Assembly (NCBI RefSeq): GCF_000220065.1
Contig: NZ_AFQU01000001.1
Coordinates: forward strand, 1,879,251-1,943,250
DNA: 64,000 nt
DNA from: Streptococcus sp. oral taxon 056 str. F0418
GTDB taxonomy: Bacteria; Bacillota; Bacilli; Lactobacillales; Streptococcaceae
Direction: 5' to 3'
Shown here piece by piece: positions 31,838-42,300 of the stretch. How positions within the stretch are numbered: position 1 is the first letter of the stretch; each line of letters begins with the position of its first letter. A program made the translations under genes and the position numbers. Below the pieces are notes generated by a model, which saw nothing but the letters and a program-made list of their open reading frames with translations, was not told the origin of the DNA and did not search any database.

Positions 31838-32270
31838 TGCGTGGCTCTGTTCGTGAAAGCTTAAAATATTTTGATAAATCGCTACAATGAAAAGCCTTGA
31901 TTTCCAGGCTTTTTGTAATATAAGAGGAAGCGTCAGAGTAAGAGCATCAGAGGTATTATGGTATTCTCCAAGAGTTGTCCCGCACTGGAAACTGTTTTCC
32001 AAAGCAGAAAAACCACAGGACTCAGATTTGTCAGTTAGTAGCCATCTTTACTGACTATTGAAAGTAGATAAACTCATTAAAGCTCCTGTCCCTGGATTAG
32101 AAGAACGGCTGTTTCGTATTAAGAAACTTATTGAGATGGATAATCACGTGGAGGTTCTGCGCTAAAACGTTACTGGAAATTCGTTGTTTTGAACATCAAA
32201 AAGGAGAGAACTAATTTGGTCCTCTCCAGGTTGTAGCTTTTCATTAACTCACTACAGTTGGCAATGAGAC
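31838..32270 (+). mobile_element. Insertion-sequence scar with an ISL3 transposase tail
   Basis: Non-coding by disruption. Around 32190-32225 the plus strand reads LNIKKERTN, the same tail as in the ISL3 relic at 47349 (ALNIKKERT), followed by a GGAGAG/CTCTCC palindrome also found there. Before it, a short frame reads APVPGLEERLFRIKKLIE, which I cannot assign. A weak hairpin AAGCCT/AGGCTT lies near 31900. Confidence 0.45.
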
Positions 32271-32309
32271 TTTTTATGTTTATCAAGATAGAGTTGATAA
32301 ACATAAAAA
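32271..32309. terminator. Strong bidirectional terminator of the GT8 gene
   Basis: TTTTTATGTTTATCAA and TTGATAAACATAAAAA form a perfect 16-bp stem with T/A ends, 9 bases beyond the stop of the minus-strand glycosyltransferase. Confidence 0.85.
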
Positions 32310-32318
32310 TTTCAAATA

Positions 32319-33560
32319 TTACTTGGAATTATCCTTGATGTATAATTGTTTAATATGATTGACCATCTGTTCTGGATGAGAATCATCAAAAATGATACTC
32401 TGACCTGTCTTATCATGATTGGTAATTTTGAAAGTTAGTACAGGTTTATTCATTGAGTGTACAGTATTCACAATATCATCAACTTCGCTGAAATAATTAA
32501 TATCTAAATAGAAGTCTATTTTATCTAGTACTTCACGACTAACAAAAGGGTTGTAAGATGGGAAAAGAGAAACATTTAAATAGCTTTGCAAATCCATTAC
32601 GCTAGCTGCAAAATTTGTTGGAGCTAAGATGTTAAAATGAACTTCAGGTAATGCTTTGATAAGATATTCCAAATGTGCCATTTCTGCAGCATTTGTAAAG
32701 ATACATGTCTGGAATTTCTCTTTATCAACGACACTTTCATAACCTCCTTTAAGTGCATAGGAACGGAGCAAAATGTCAGACCAGTCTAATGAATGGTAGA
32801 ACCACCATACATCTTTATAACGATTCGCATTGAGTGCTTGCCAAGGTTTACCAGCAGTATAGTGGATGATTTTTGGCATATATGTATGTGGGTTTTTGTT
32901 TTCTATAGACTGATCATACCAGCTTTGGTCACCATCCGCAACAGAATGTACAATGCTATCTAGACCAACCATGTAATTATATTTTTTGTCAAGGTGTTTC
33001 CAACGATTTTGAAAGTACATATTTAAAACACCTTGGTCACCATAAACATGTTCATGATGCTCGTTGGTCAATTCGATTAAATTTTGCAATACATTTTCTT
33101 CGCGCCATTTATCAGTGTCAATTAGCATCACGCCAGAATTAAAAATTGTTAACCATCCCCAAGAAGAATAATCTTGAATAGCCGCTAAAGGTAATCCTTC
33201 TAAGTCTGTTGTAAATAATTCATCTAAATTTCCAGTGACAAGAGTATCTGAATCAAGATAAAGGACACGACTATCATGGATGTAATGAGGGATGAAGTAT
33301 CTAAAGAAAGCTGCATAATTTAAGCGTTGTGCATCGGGAACACTATATTCTTTTAAAGGATGTTCCGTGATTTTTACATTCACAATTTTAGAATTAATAG
33401 TTTTTAAACGATGATTCATGATTCTGAACCATTCAGAAGGTACATCATCGTTTAAAAGATAAAATGTTATATTATCATTGTGAGCGCAGATAGATTTAAT
33501 TGTAGTAGTGACCTTATCAATATAGGCGTTATCTGCACCAAAGGCGATTGCTTTGTTCAT
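32319..33560 (-). CDS. GT8-family glycosyltransferase with GtfB-like C-terminal module
   Basis: 413 residues. GT8 domain (about 1-270): MNKAIAFGADNAYIDKV, DSDT metal-binding triplet in VLYLDSDTLVTGNLDELF, IFNSGVMLID, DQGVLNMYF and IIHYTAGKPW. The C-terminal ~130 residues (FTNAAEMAHLEYLIKALPE ... DFYLDINYF) match the C-terminal halves of the GT8 enzyme at 35532 and of GtfB at 50512. It probably adds a sugar to the O-glycan of the serine-rich adhesin, but lies outside the main operon in opposite orientation. Minus-strand TGTTATACT (about 33606-33598) is a likely -10. Confidence 0.85.
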   Translation of the reverse strand: MNKAIAFGADNAYIDKVTTTIKSICAHNDNITFYLLNDDVPSEWFRIMNHRLKTINSKIVNVKITEHPLKEYSVPDAQRLNYAAFFRYFIPHYIHDSRVLYLDSDTLVTGNLDELFTTDLEGLPLAAIQDYSSWGWLTIFNSGVMLIDTDKWREENVLQNLIELTNEHHEHVYGDQGVLNMYFQNRWKHLDKKYNYMVGLDSIVHSVADGDQSWYDQSIENKNPHTYMPKIIHYTAGKPWQALNANRYKDVWWFYHSLDWSDILLRSYALKGGYESVVDKEKFQTCIFTNAAEMAHLEYLIKALPEVHFNILAPTNFAASVMDLQSYLNVSLFPSYNPFVSREVLDKIDFYLDINYFSEVDDIVNTVHSMNKPVLTFKITNHDKTGQSIIFDDSHPEQMVNHIKQLYIKDNSK

Positions 33561-33837
33561 ATTTAACCTTTCTTTTTATGCAAAAATGATTAAGCCAAGT
33601 ATAACATAAATACTTATATTTTGCTAGTCAATTTAAGCTATTTGTTCCCGAATTTATAAATATTCTTTGAGTACAATTCTCTAAACGTAGTTTTAATCCT
33701 GTACTAAACAAACAAAGGAAGTGATTTAGAAATAGCTTCTTAACACCAAAGAAATACTTTTGAATCAAGACATGGATGGAATTTGCACGAAAAAAATGGA
33801 TGTAGAAAACAACACTTAATATATATCAGATTAAAGA

Positions 33838-35345
33838 TAAAGTCCTTAGAAAACAAGATTTTAAGGGCTTTTCTTGATGTAAAATCATATAATAGAGTTA
33901 AGAAGAGTTGAGGGTTGTTCCTTAGCCTTTACAAAGAAAAAATTGATTATAAGCGCCACTCGTCGCCAATATGGCTTTTACACGCTAGATAAATTGGTCC
34001 CAAAAGATTATGTAGATTCGAAGATTGATTCTGATTTTATCTATGACTTAGTTGAAGAAACTTATAGCCCCGATCAGGGCCGTCCTAGTCTAGATCCGGT
34101 CATGTTAGTTAAAATCCCTTTGATTCAATGTTTTTATGGTATTCGCTCTATGCGCCAAACCATTAAAGACATTGAAGTCAATGTAGCCTATCGTTGGTTT
34201 CTTGGACTAAGCTTGGATGACAAGGTGCCTCATTTTACCACATATGGAAAGAATTACAGTCGTCGCTTTCAAGATAGAGAACTGATTACTGGGATATTTT
34301 CACAAGTACTCCATCAAGCTTTATGTGCTGGTTTGATTGATCCTTCTGAAATATTTGTGGATGGTACCCATATCAAAGCGGCAGCTAACAGTCACAAGTA
34401 TCATAAGGAAATGGTTGACCAACAAGCAAAATTTATGAGTGAGCAATTGGAAATTGAGATTGATTTAGATAGGAGAAAACACGAAAAAAAGTCCTTAAAG
34501 CCCGCGCAAGAAAGCGAGGCTAAGGAAAAGAAAATCTCAACGACAGATCCTGAGAGTGGTTGGTTCCACAAGGGGGAACACAAGGAAGTATTTGCCTATT
34601 TTGTCCAAGTAGCTTGTGATAAGTATAGTTGTGCCTTGGTTTATACGGTTGAAGCATGACATGTTCATGATAGCCAGGCTTTTTCTTCTCTTTTTTCAAA
34701 GTTAGAACTTTTCTCACCCCGCTACATTATTGCGGAATCAGGCTACAAGACCCTAGCTATTGCTCAGTATTTTATTAAAGAGAAATATCATCCCTGTTTT
34801 TTTATACTCGTCCCAAAGGAGTTAAGGGAAACTCAAGACTCAATGACTTTGTTTATGATGACTACTATGACTGTTATCTCTGTCCAGAGAACTAGGTGTT
34901 AACCTATCTCACTACGACACGAGAAGGCTATCGTGAGTATGAGTTTACTCCCAAGGGGTGTCATTTGTCCTCTATTATCCAATTGTACCCGAAGGTAGAA
35001 TTTCCAAAGGTAAGAACGAGATATTTATGGAAAGAAGACCTTGAATATTGTGAAGAGATTCGGTATCAAAGAGGGATGAAGGAGCTCTATAAGAAACGCA
35101 AAGAAACAATTGAACGCTTCTTTGAGACTGCTAAGGAGTACCATAACTTGAGATACAGCAGAGAGAAAGAAAAGTTTAGAATGGAAGAAAAGTTTGGGCT
35201 TACTTTGGTGTATTTAAATTTCAAAAAATTAGTGAAATGGATAGCGAATATCCCTTTATTTTTCTCTAAATCAGATTTTGGGATAGAGTATTATGTAGTG
35301 AAGAAAATATTTTTGAAAAGAAAAAAGACAAACCTCCAAATTTGA
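33838..35345 (+). mobile_element. IS1182-family transposase, broken
   Basis: The N-terminal half from about 33943 reads RRQYGFYTLDKLVPKDY, DPVMLVKIPLIQCFYGIRSM and IFVDGTHIKAAANSHKY, the catalytic-Asp region of IS1182 transposases. An in-frame TGA stands at 34657, followed by HVHDSQAF..LF in the same frame. A further frame change occurs before the C-terminal part (34896-35345), with IERFFETAKEYHNLRY, the DDE Glu region. A hairpin at 33838-33875 may mark the left side. The element splits the two GT8 genes and is inactive. Confidence 0.8.
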
Positions 35346-35455
35346 CGTTTGCCTTTAATATAAATATATAGTCATATCGTTTTGATATCTCATGTGATAA
35401 ACATACTAATTCGTAAAAAGCAGTTATCCCTTTTTATGCTTTTTGATGATGATAC

Positions 35456-35484
35456 TTGAATGAATCCGTCAAATGTGCTATACT
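35456..35484 (+). promoter_or_regulatory. Promoter of the GT8-secY2 operon
   Basis: TTGAAT (35456-35461), 17-bp spacer ending in TGC, TATACT (35479-35484); predicted start near 35491. A second TATAAT lies at about 35502. Confidence 0.7.
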
Positions 35485-35531
35485 AGTGAAGTGCTGTGCT
35501 TTATAATTAAACTCAAAAGGGAGAATTGTAT

Positions 35532-36743
35532 ATGAATAAAACAAAAGCGGTAGTTCTTGCGGGAGATTATGGGTATATTAGACAGATTGAAACTACTATT
35601 AAATCTCTTTGTAGTCACCATAAAAACTTGAAAATTCATGTTTTTAATCAAGACATTCCGCAAGAATGGTTCTACTACATGCGACATAATGTTCAGAAAG
35701 CTGGTAGTGAATTACAGGATGTTAAGTTATTTAATAGTCAGCTGAAATTAAAATGGGAAGCGGCAAATTTTCCACATATCAATTACATGGCGTACGCTCG
35801 CTACTTTATTCCAGATTATGTAGAAGCTGATAGAGTATTGTATTTGGATTGTGATATTGTGGTCACGCGAAACCTAGATAATCTTTTTGAAATGGATTTG
35901 GATGATTATTATGTAGCAACAACTCGTGCAACTTATGGGACAGGAATTGGTTTCAATTCTGGTATGATGGTGCTTAACAACAAACGCTGGCGCGAAGATA
36001 ATATGTCACAAAAGTTAGTTGAGTTAACAGATAGAGAATTATATAATATTCCTGAAGGTGATCAGACTATCTTGAACATGATGTTTGAAGGTAAAAAGTT
36101 AGAATTAGAAGATACTTATAATTTTCAAATCGGTTTTGATATGGGTGCAGCCTTAGATGGTCATGATTGGATTTTTGAAATTCCGCTTTCTCCCCTTCCG
36201 GCAATTCTTCACTATATTTCAGGTCAAAAGCCGTGGAATACAGTTTCTAATATGCGTTTGCGTGAAGTATGGTGGTTCTACTATTTCCTTGATTGGTCTA
36301 GGATTATTGCAGGTGATAAGATAGATCTTGAGAAAGAGTTAAAAAGAAGAAATGAAGGATATCAATGCCAACTCTTGACTTTGACCAACTCAGATCAGTT
36401 GGAACGAATTGAAGAATTAGTTACAGCCTTACCAGAATGTCTGTTTCATATAGCTGCGTATACTTTAATGTCTGATAGATTACTTGAGTTGATGTCCTAT
36501 GAGAATGTTCGATTGCATCCATCTATTTTACCTTATCCTTTAAATGATTTGATTAAAGAAAGTGACATTTATTTGGATATAAATTATGATCAAAAGTTTG
36601 AAAATGTAGTGAAGCAATTTCAAGAATTAAATAAGCCTATTTATTCTTTTGACAATGTTCAAACAGAAGGAATTCAAGAAGAAGTATTTTCGCATGAGAA
36701 CTATCAGGAAATGATAGAGCGAATTAAATCCAACTTGAATTAG
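35532..36743 (+). CDS. GT8-family glycosyltransferase of the accessory Sec locus
   Basis: 403 residues from ATG 35532 (GGGAG 9 bases before). GT8 domain: KAVVLAGDYGYIRQIETTIK, metal-binding DCD in VLYLDCDIVVTRNLDNLF, GFNSGMMVLNN, EGDQTILNMMF and ILHYISGQKPW. From about residue 281 the C-terminal module (LTNSDQLERIEELVTALPE ... DIYLDINYD) is shared with GtfB. Its position directly before secY2 matches Gly-like enzymes of other SRR loci that extend the glycan begun by GtfA/GtfB. Sugar specificity is unknown. Confidence 0.88.
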   Translation: MNKTKAVVLAGDYGYIRQIETTIKSLCSHHKNLKIHVFNQDIPQEWFYYMRHNVQKAGSELQDVKLFNSQLKLKWEAANFPHINYMAYARYFIPDYVEADRVLYLDCDIVVTRNLDNLFEMDLDDYYVATTRATYGTGIGFNSGMMVLNNKRWREDNMSQKLVELTDRELYNIPEGDQTILNMMFEGKKLELEDTYNFQIGFDMGAALDGHDWIFEIPLSPLPAILHYISGQKPWNTVSNMRLREVWWFYYFLDWSRIIAGDKIDLEKELKRRNEGYQCQLLTLTNSDQLERIEELVTALPECLFHIAAYTLMSDRLLELMSYENVRLHPSILPYPLNDLIKESDIYLDINYDQKFENVVKQFQELNKPIYSFDNVQTEGIQEEVFSHENYQEMIERIKSNLN

Positions 36744-36862
36744 AAGTATGCTTACCTACACTTCTTAAATGAAATATTTTAGAAAGCAGGTTGATTCCTT
36801 TTAAACGGTTTATTGGAGTGAACTTGCTTTATTAAATTAAACCTAAGTAATAAAGGACGAGA

Positions 36863-38122
36863 ATGAAACATTTCGGAGTAAATAAGAAAAAACGGATTAA
36901 TATTTTTAGACATCGAGCGAAATTTACAGTATTTATTTTAGCATTCTATATATTTGGAAGGCATATTTTGCTTCCAGGTCTAATGCACAGTGCAAATTCT
37001 GGAACTTCCCGAGCAGATAATCCAATATCATATTTATATGCTTTGGCGGGCCTAGATTTATCCCAAGTATCTATTTTTTCATTGGGACTGGGACCATGGA
37101 TTACAGCCATGATTGTATGGCAAGTTGTCAATCTGAACAAAAGTTGGAATATCCAATCTTGGTCCTTTAAGAAAATGGATTTTGTTCAAAAATTGTTGAC
37201 ACTAGCTTTTGCAATATTACAAGGGATCGCAGTGATATTTATGGTACGGACAGGGAGCGCTCGTTTTCTGTTGATGGTTGATGATTGGATATTTAATGCA
37301 AGTATTTTAATGACAGTAATTGCCGGAAGTTTTGTCATCATGTGGCTTTCTAGCCTTAATTCAGAACATGGAGTTGGCGGTTCAACGATTATCATCATAG
37401 CTGGAATTGTTTTGCAGTTTGGGAAACAAATCGTTCTTCTTGTTGGTGATTACATTGATAAGAGTAATGCTTTTATGGTTTTTGCCAGTGCTATCCTATG
37501 CTATATGTTTCTAGTGTTGGTAGGTGTTTTTTTTGAAAAGGCAGAAATTCGCTTACCTCTAAATCGTATTTTAATCAGCAACCGATATTATGACAAATCT
37601 TATTTGCCAGTTAAATTTGTGCCCTCAGGCGGAATGCCGATTATGTATGCAACAAGTGTTATCATGCTGTTTCAATTATTACAAGAATGGTTTGGCAGGA
37701 TCTTACCCTTTAAGCTAGGCAATTTATTTGACTTTACTAAGCTGCCTAGTCTTATTGTGTATTTAGGGGCGATTTATATATTGGCAATTTTATTTGCTTA
37801 TATTAATCTCGAGCCTGAAGAGACAGCTAAAAGATTGCAGCGCCAAGGTGAGTATTTCGATTATGTTCAGCCAGGTAAAGCAACCTTGAAATTCTTGAAA
37901 CGGTATGTGTTTATTCAGTCTCATATTGGTGCAATATATCTAGTACTATATATTGGCTTGCCTTATTTTATTAATTTCTTTATTTCGCTTCCTAAATTCT
38001 TTTTAACTTTACCAAGTATGTTGGTCATTTTAATTAGTATGCTTCTCCCTCTGAGAGAAGAAGTGAAAATTTTGCGTATTGGAACACGCTATCACAGTGA
38101 ATTAGCAACAAAAGGAGAATAA
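36863..38122 (+). CDS. secY2: Accessory Sec translocase channel SecY2
   Basis: 419 residues, ten predicted membrane helices, no signal peptide. KFTVFILAFYIFGRHILLPG is helix 1; LGLGPWITAMIVWQVV and GVGGSTIIIIAGIVLQFGKQ correspond to conserved SecY regions, with SecY-typical LPSLIVYLGAIYILAILFAYIN later. Compared with housekeeping SecY the cytosolic loops and C-terminus are short, as in SecY2. It forms the membrane channel used by SecA2 and the Asp proteins to export the glycosylated adhesin. AAGGACGAG precedes the start; asp1 follows after 9 bases. Confidence 0.95.
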   Translation: MKHFGVNKKKRINIFRHRAKFTVFILAFYIFGRHILLPGLMHSANSGTSRADNPISYLYALAGLDLSQVSIFSLGLGPWITAMIVWQVVNLNKSWNIQSWSFKKMDFVQKLLTLAFAILQGIAVIFMVRTGSARFLLMVDDWIFNASILMTVIAGSFVIMWLSSLNSEHGVGGSTIIIIAGIVLQFGKQIVLLVGDYIDKSNAFMVFASAILCYMFLVLVGVFFEKAEIRLPLNRILISNRYYDKSYLPVKFVPSGGMPIMYATSVIMLFQLLQEWFGRILPFKLGNLFDFTKLPSLIVYLGAIYILAILFAYINLEPEETAKRLQRQGEYFDYVQPGKATLKFLKRYVFIQSHIGAIYLVLYIGLPYFINFFISLPKFFLTLPSMLVILISMLLPLREEVKILRIGTRYHSELATKGE

Positions 38123-38131
38123 ACAAACAAA

Positions 38132-39718
38132 ATGTTTTATTTTGTGCCTTCGTGGTATAGACAAGATAGAAAATGGTATTCGAATGCTCTGCCTTTTTTC
38201 TACGTATCAAAAAATATGATGTTTGATGATGCGGTGAATTTATTGAGAATGTTTCAGCAATCTAATGAGGAAACGACTGCTTTAATATTAAATTATTCTC
38301 CTCAAATTCGCACTTTTTTCTACCAACAAAAAATGGATACGGATGATATCTGGAGCCTGTTTGATACAATTCAAGGTGTGACGGATATTGTCCAAAGAAA
38401 AATAAGATTAGCAGATTTAAAATGGCCCCAAGGAGCAGAACTTTATTATACTCCCTTTATTGTAGATGTTGAGTGGCATGGTAAAAAATATGCCCAAGTA
38501 AATTTTTCCCAAGTTGGCAACATATATGATATCACTTATTTCAAAGAGGGAAAAATAGATTATCAATTAATATTTGACGATCGAGGCTTTGTATCTAGTA
38601 TTATTTATTTTAATGACGGGCAGGCTCACTATCAAGATTATTTGGACTTTTGTGGCGAATGGCGACTGAGAGAATACCTCTTAGATGAAAATCATCAAGT
38701 GCATGTCAATTCAAAGTTTAATCATCTTTTTCAAAAAGAAATTTATAATGATATTGAAGAATTAGTGCAAGAAAAGATTGTGGAACATCTGGATAAGGTT
38801 CTGACCGTAGAAGATTCACTCATTATTTCAGCGGATTCTCAGCATAATTATTTCTTCCAAGAGATTAAACAACATCATTCGGTTATCTATTCCTTTTTTG
38901 GGGAACGTTATCCGATAGATGATGTGGAGCGCTTGATAAATGATTTAAAAGGGACACCGTTTTTCGTGGTTGATACATTTAAGAAATTGGAAAGAATATC
39001 TGAGTCAATTGACATAGAACGGCTGCCAGCTTGTTATGAGATTTCACCGTATAATACTCAGTTGAGTTTAGGGCATAGTCAGCGAAAAAAAGAGCTAATA
39101 CTTTATCTTAATTTTGACAATTTGCCAAGTGAACAGGGTCAATATATCTTTACGACTTTATTTGACTTGATGTTAAAAAACGAATGGATTGATTTGGTTG
39201 TTGGGACTCAGAGTCAGGAATATGGCAGAGAAGCCTATATCAAGCAAACGATTGAAGCATTTCGCTCTAACAATCCTGATTATGAGCAGTTAGAGTTTGT
39301 AAAAAAAGGTCCAGAAGGTACAGATATTGTCCTAGATGATGAAAAGCCACTGCGAGAACGAATTGATATCTGTAGTATTTATAGTGATACAGATATGGCG
39401 AAAGCCTTGAAATATGTGAGACTGATTCTTGATTTTGGGAATCCTGCCGATGTCCTCACACAGATTGCAGGAATTAGTGTAGGAATCCCTCAAATTAACC
39501 TTTCTGATTCATCTTATGTAAAACATGGCGAAAATGGATGGATATTAGAGGGAATTTCGGAATTAGAACAAGCTATTTTATACTATTTTACGGATTTACA
39601 AAATTGGAATCAATCTCTCGTTCATTCTGTTAAGAAAATTGAGCAATATACAAAAGGTGAGATTGTGGACATGTGGAAGAATATCATAAAGGGAACAAAT
39701 GTAAATGAAAAAAATTAG
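38132..39718 (+). CDS. asp1: Accessory Sec protein Asp1
   Basis: 528 residues, close to the S. gordonii length. Family start MFYFVPSWYRQDRKWYSNALPFF. The C-terminal part has a GT-B-like fold signature (RLILDFGNPADVLTQIAGISVGIPQIN and KHGENGWILEGISELEQAILYYF) without catalytic residues. Asp1 forms a complex with Asp2 and Asp3 that hands the glycosylated adhesin to SecA2/SecY2. It overlaps the asp2 start by 14 bases. The reading frame is intact. Confidence 0.95.
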   Translation: MFYFVPSWYRQDRKWYSNALPFFYVSKNMMFDDAVNLLRMFQQSNEETTALILNYSPQIRTFFYQQKMDTDDIWSLFDTIQGVTDIVQRKIRLADLKWPQGAELYYTPFIVDVEWHGKKYAQVNFSQVGNIYDITYFKEGKIDYQLIFDDRGFVSSIIYFNDGQAHYQDYLDFCGEWRLREYLLDENHQVHVNSKFNHLFQKEIYNDIEELVQEKIVEHLDKVLTVEDSLIISADSQHNYFFQEIKQHHSVIYSFFGERYPIDDVERLINDLKGTPFFVVDTFKKLERISESIDIERLPACYEISPYNTQLSLGHSQRKKELILYLNFDNLPSEQGQYIFTTLFDLMLKNEWIDLVVGTQSQEYGREAYIKQTIEAFRSNNPDYEQLEFVKKGPEGTDIVLDDEKPLRERIDICSIYSDTDMAKALKYVRLILDFGNPADVLTQIAGISVGIPQINLSDSSYVKHGENGWILEGISELEQAILYYFTDLQNWNQSLVHSVKKIEQYTKGEIVDMWKNIIKGTNVNEKN

Positions 39719-41269
39719 TGTACTGCAAATTGCTGATACAAATTGGCAAGAGCAATATATAATTCCTGATAATTTAGAGTGGACATTTGTAACTCCGCAG
39801 GATGTTATGTCTCTATTGCCGGAAGATGTTGGCATTGCTGAGGAAGAAGATGTCAAAAAGAAAAAAACAAGCCCTTTGATGTCGTCATTGTTGATACAGT
39901 AGAGCATTTAGATTATATTACAGTTTTGGATAGCTTGATTCAGGTTTATCGGCTGTTTTATCATGAACGTTGTCTGGTAAAGACGCAAACGATGGAAAAG
40001 TTTTTACTAAAAAAACAGGCCTTGAAATCTAACTTTGAAAACCCTGAACAAATGATTCACACTTTTTCTAGAGGATTTTATGCGAGTCAAAGTGGTACAA
40101 AATTAAGTGTAAATCAATTATCTGTGAATCCCTCTTTTACGGGTGAAATCAACTATGAAGGAACTAGCTATTTATCATTGTGCGGAGAATACGGTGATGA
40201 TTATCAAGCTGTGGCTACTTACCAATATAATATCTATTTAGGTAAGGAAATTCCTATCGAATTATGGCCGGAGTTTATCACATATGGCCAGTGTTCCATT
40301 CGTTATATATTAAAGGCTTATCCTGTTGGCGGAAGTGCCAGTGAAACGAAGGAATGGATTTATGATCAGGAGAGTTTTGACAAGCCTCTCATTTTAGACA
40401 GTGATGCGGACTATTATATTAGTGTGACACTTCAGGCCAAAGGAGAAGGTGTTGTTAAAATCGGTCCTTTCCATTACCGTGATTCACATCTTGGCTATGG
40501 CGATTTATTAGTTGGCGGGAAGCGCATTGTTGATAAAAATAGAGAAGAACTCATTTATTTCTTTCACCCTGGTGACTTAAAGCCACCATTAAATATCTAT
40601 TTTTCAGGATATCGGCCGGCAGAGGGCTTTGAAGGCTATTGGATGATGAATAATTTAGGGTCGCCATTTTTATTGATAGGAGATCCTCGTTCTGAAGGTG
40701 GAGCCTTTTATCTAGGTTCAGATGAATTAGAACAGGCTCTTGTTGATGTGATTCATCAATGTCTAAACACTCTTCAATTCACACCTGATCAATTGGTTCT
40801 ATCTGGTTTATCAATGGGGACTTTTGGGGCTTTGTATTACGGTTCCATGCTCCAGCCTCATGCGATTATCGTAGGGAAACCATTAGTAAGTTTAGGAGAT
40901 ATGGCTCAAAACGAATCCACCATCAGACCAGGTGGTTTTCCGACTTCCTTAGATTTGGTTTATCGAGTGAGTGGGCAGCTTTCTGATAGCGGAGTTGAGC
41001 AATTAAATCACCGATTTTGGAATTTATTTGATAAAGCAGATTTTTCAAAGACGAAATTTTTAATGTCCTATATGTACCATGATGACTATGATGGCAGTGC
41101 CTATCAAGATATGTTGGAAAAATTGAGTCAAAAAGATTATAAAGTAAGTGTCATTAGTAAAGGTTTGACAGGACGACACAATGACGATACCCAAGGCATT
41201 GTAGAGTGGTTTTTTAATCAGTATAAAACCTTGATGAAAAATGATTTTGGAAGGGAGTATGATTCTTGA
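39705..41269 (+). pseudogene. asp2: Accessory Sec protein Asp2, frameshifted at an A7 tract
   Basis: The N-terminus MKKISVLQIADTNWQEQYI is in one frame until a stop at 39900-39902. The rest (KPFDVVIVDTVEHLDYI onward to 41269) is in the -1 frame. The change maps to GAAAAAAAC, A7 at 39861-39867; one more A would restore a ~520-residue Asp2. The C-terminal alpha/beta-hydrolase domain is intact with the nucleophile motif VLSGLSMGTFGALYY and a late His in GRHNDDT; this domain acetylates adhesin-linked GlcNAc in S. gordonii. It could be a true mutation, slippage-controlled expression or a sequencing error. Confidence 0.85.
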
Positions 41270-42300
41270 GATATAAAGAAGAAGTCTATTCTGTTTATTG
41301 GGATATGCAGAGTGCTTTTCAATATCTATATGGTTCATCTGTCAAAATTTTGGATGATGGGCAAGTACTATATGAAAATCAATTTATGCCCTCTGGAACA
41401 GTGATTCACGATTGGCATTCAGCTGTTAATTATCAAGGAGCAAGAAATACAAATCAACTTCCACAACTAAAATGTGGGCATCAATATAAAATATGTGTCT
41501 TTATTGAAACAAAACCTGAAAATTCAAGTTATTTGAAGGTTGAATTTCTGGATGCTCTTGATGAGACGATTCTGAGTCAGATTATTAAACAAGATGAAAT
41601 ACAGACTGTCACCGTTCCAGATAATACACATCATTATAAAATTCAGTTAGTTAGTTCAGGCTGCCATCGTTTTTTATTCGATTGCATTGACATCTCAGAA
41701 GTTGAAACAAATGAGTACTCCGTTGATCGTTACTGGATTTCTGATTTACTGAATATTGATGAAGAACATAAGAGTATGTATGTTTGTTTTACTGAACCGG
41801 ATATCAACCGCACAGGCTTTATCAAAGAGTCGTTTCAAAAGCAGTTTCCAAATCTCCTACTGGTGAATACTTCCTACAAAAGAGCTCTTTTGTATATGGA
41901 AATACAGTTCTTTGAGATGTTGCTACAACAAATTGAAAGCCTAGCGGACACCTATCGAATATCTAGAGTGGTATTTGTTGGGTATGGTCCTATTTCGAAC
42001 ATTGCAGCTTTATATTACTCTAAGCAATTTTCAAATGCATATGCTTTAATCACCGATGATTTTTTAACAGAAGTAGAGTATCAAACAGTTATTGATCGCT
42101 ATCGGAAGCGAGTGCGCTATCCAGTCTTTAAAGAACTATTATTGCATCGGTTTAATCCCCAAAAGGTAATGTATTATGTTGAATCAGACTCTAAAAAATC
42201 AGAGTTCGCTAATTTTGATTACTTATTAGAAAAATCATTTTTGCTTCAAAAAATACAGATAGAACAGGTTGAAAATTGGATAACGGATAATGAAATCTAA
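41266..42300 (+). CDS. asp3: Accessory Sec protein Asp3 with a long C-terminal extension
   Basis: 344 residues. The N-terminal ~145 residues are the Asp3 core, a beta-sandwich carbohydrate-binding-like domain (YSVYWDMQSAFQYLYGSSVK, FMPSGTVIHDWHSAVNYQG, YKICVFIETKPENSSYLKVEF). Residues ~165-344 form an extra alpha/beta domain containing RVVFVGYGPISNIAALYYSKQF, which looks like a hydrolase-type turn without the Ser nucleophile found in Asp2 (GLSMG). Start TTG/ATG spacing and 4-base overlap with asp2 support coupling; it overlaps secA2 by 11 bases. Confidence 0.88.
   Translation: MRYKEEVYSVYWDMQSAFQYLYGSSVKILDDGQVLYENQFMPSGTVIHDWHSAVNYQGARNTNQLPQLKCGHQYKICVFIETKPENSSYLKVEFLDALDETILSQIIKQDEIQTVTVPDNTHHYKIQLVSSGCHRFLFDCIDISEVETNEYSVDRYWISDLLNIDEEHKSMYVCFTEPDINRTGFIKESFQKQFPNLLLVNTSYKRALLYMEIQFFEMLLQQIESLADTYRISRVVFVGYGPISNIAALYYSKQFSNAYALITDDFLTEVEYQTVIDRYRKRVRYPVFKELLLHRFNPQKVMYYVESDSKKSEFANFDYLLEKSFLLQKIQIEQVENWITDNEI

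Noticed and set aside
31763..32002. 79-codon minus-strand frame across repeat copy 2
   Set aside because: No ribosome site, no family pattern, overlaps repeat and scar sequence.
34657..34659. Possible recoding at the TGA in the IS1182 transposase
   Set aside because: Further frame changes downstream show plain decay.
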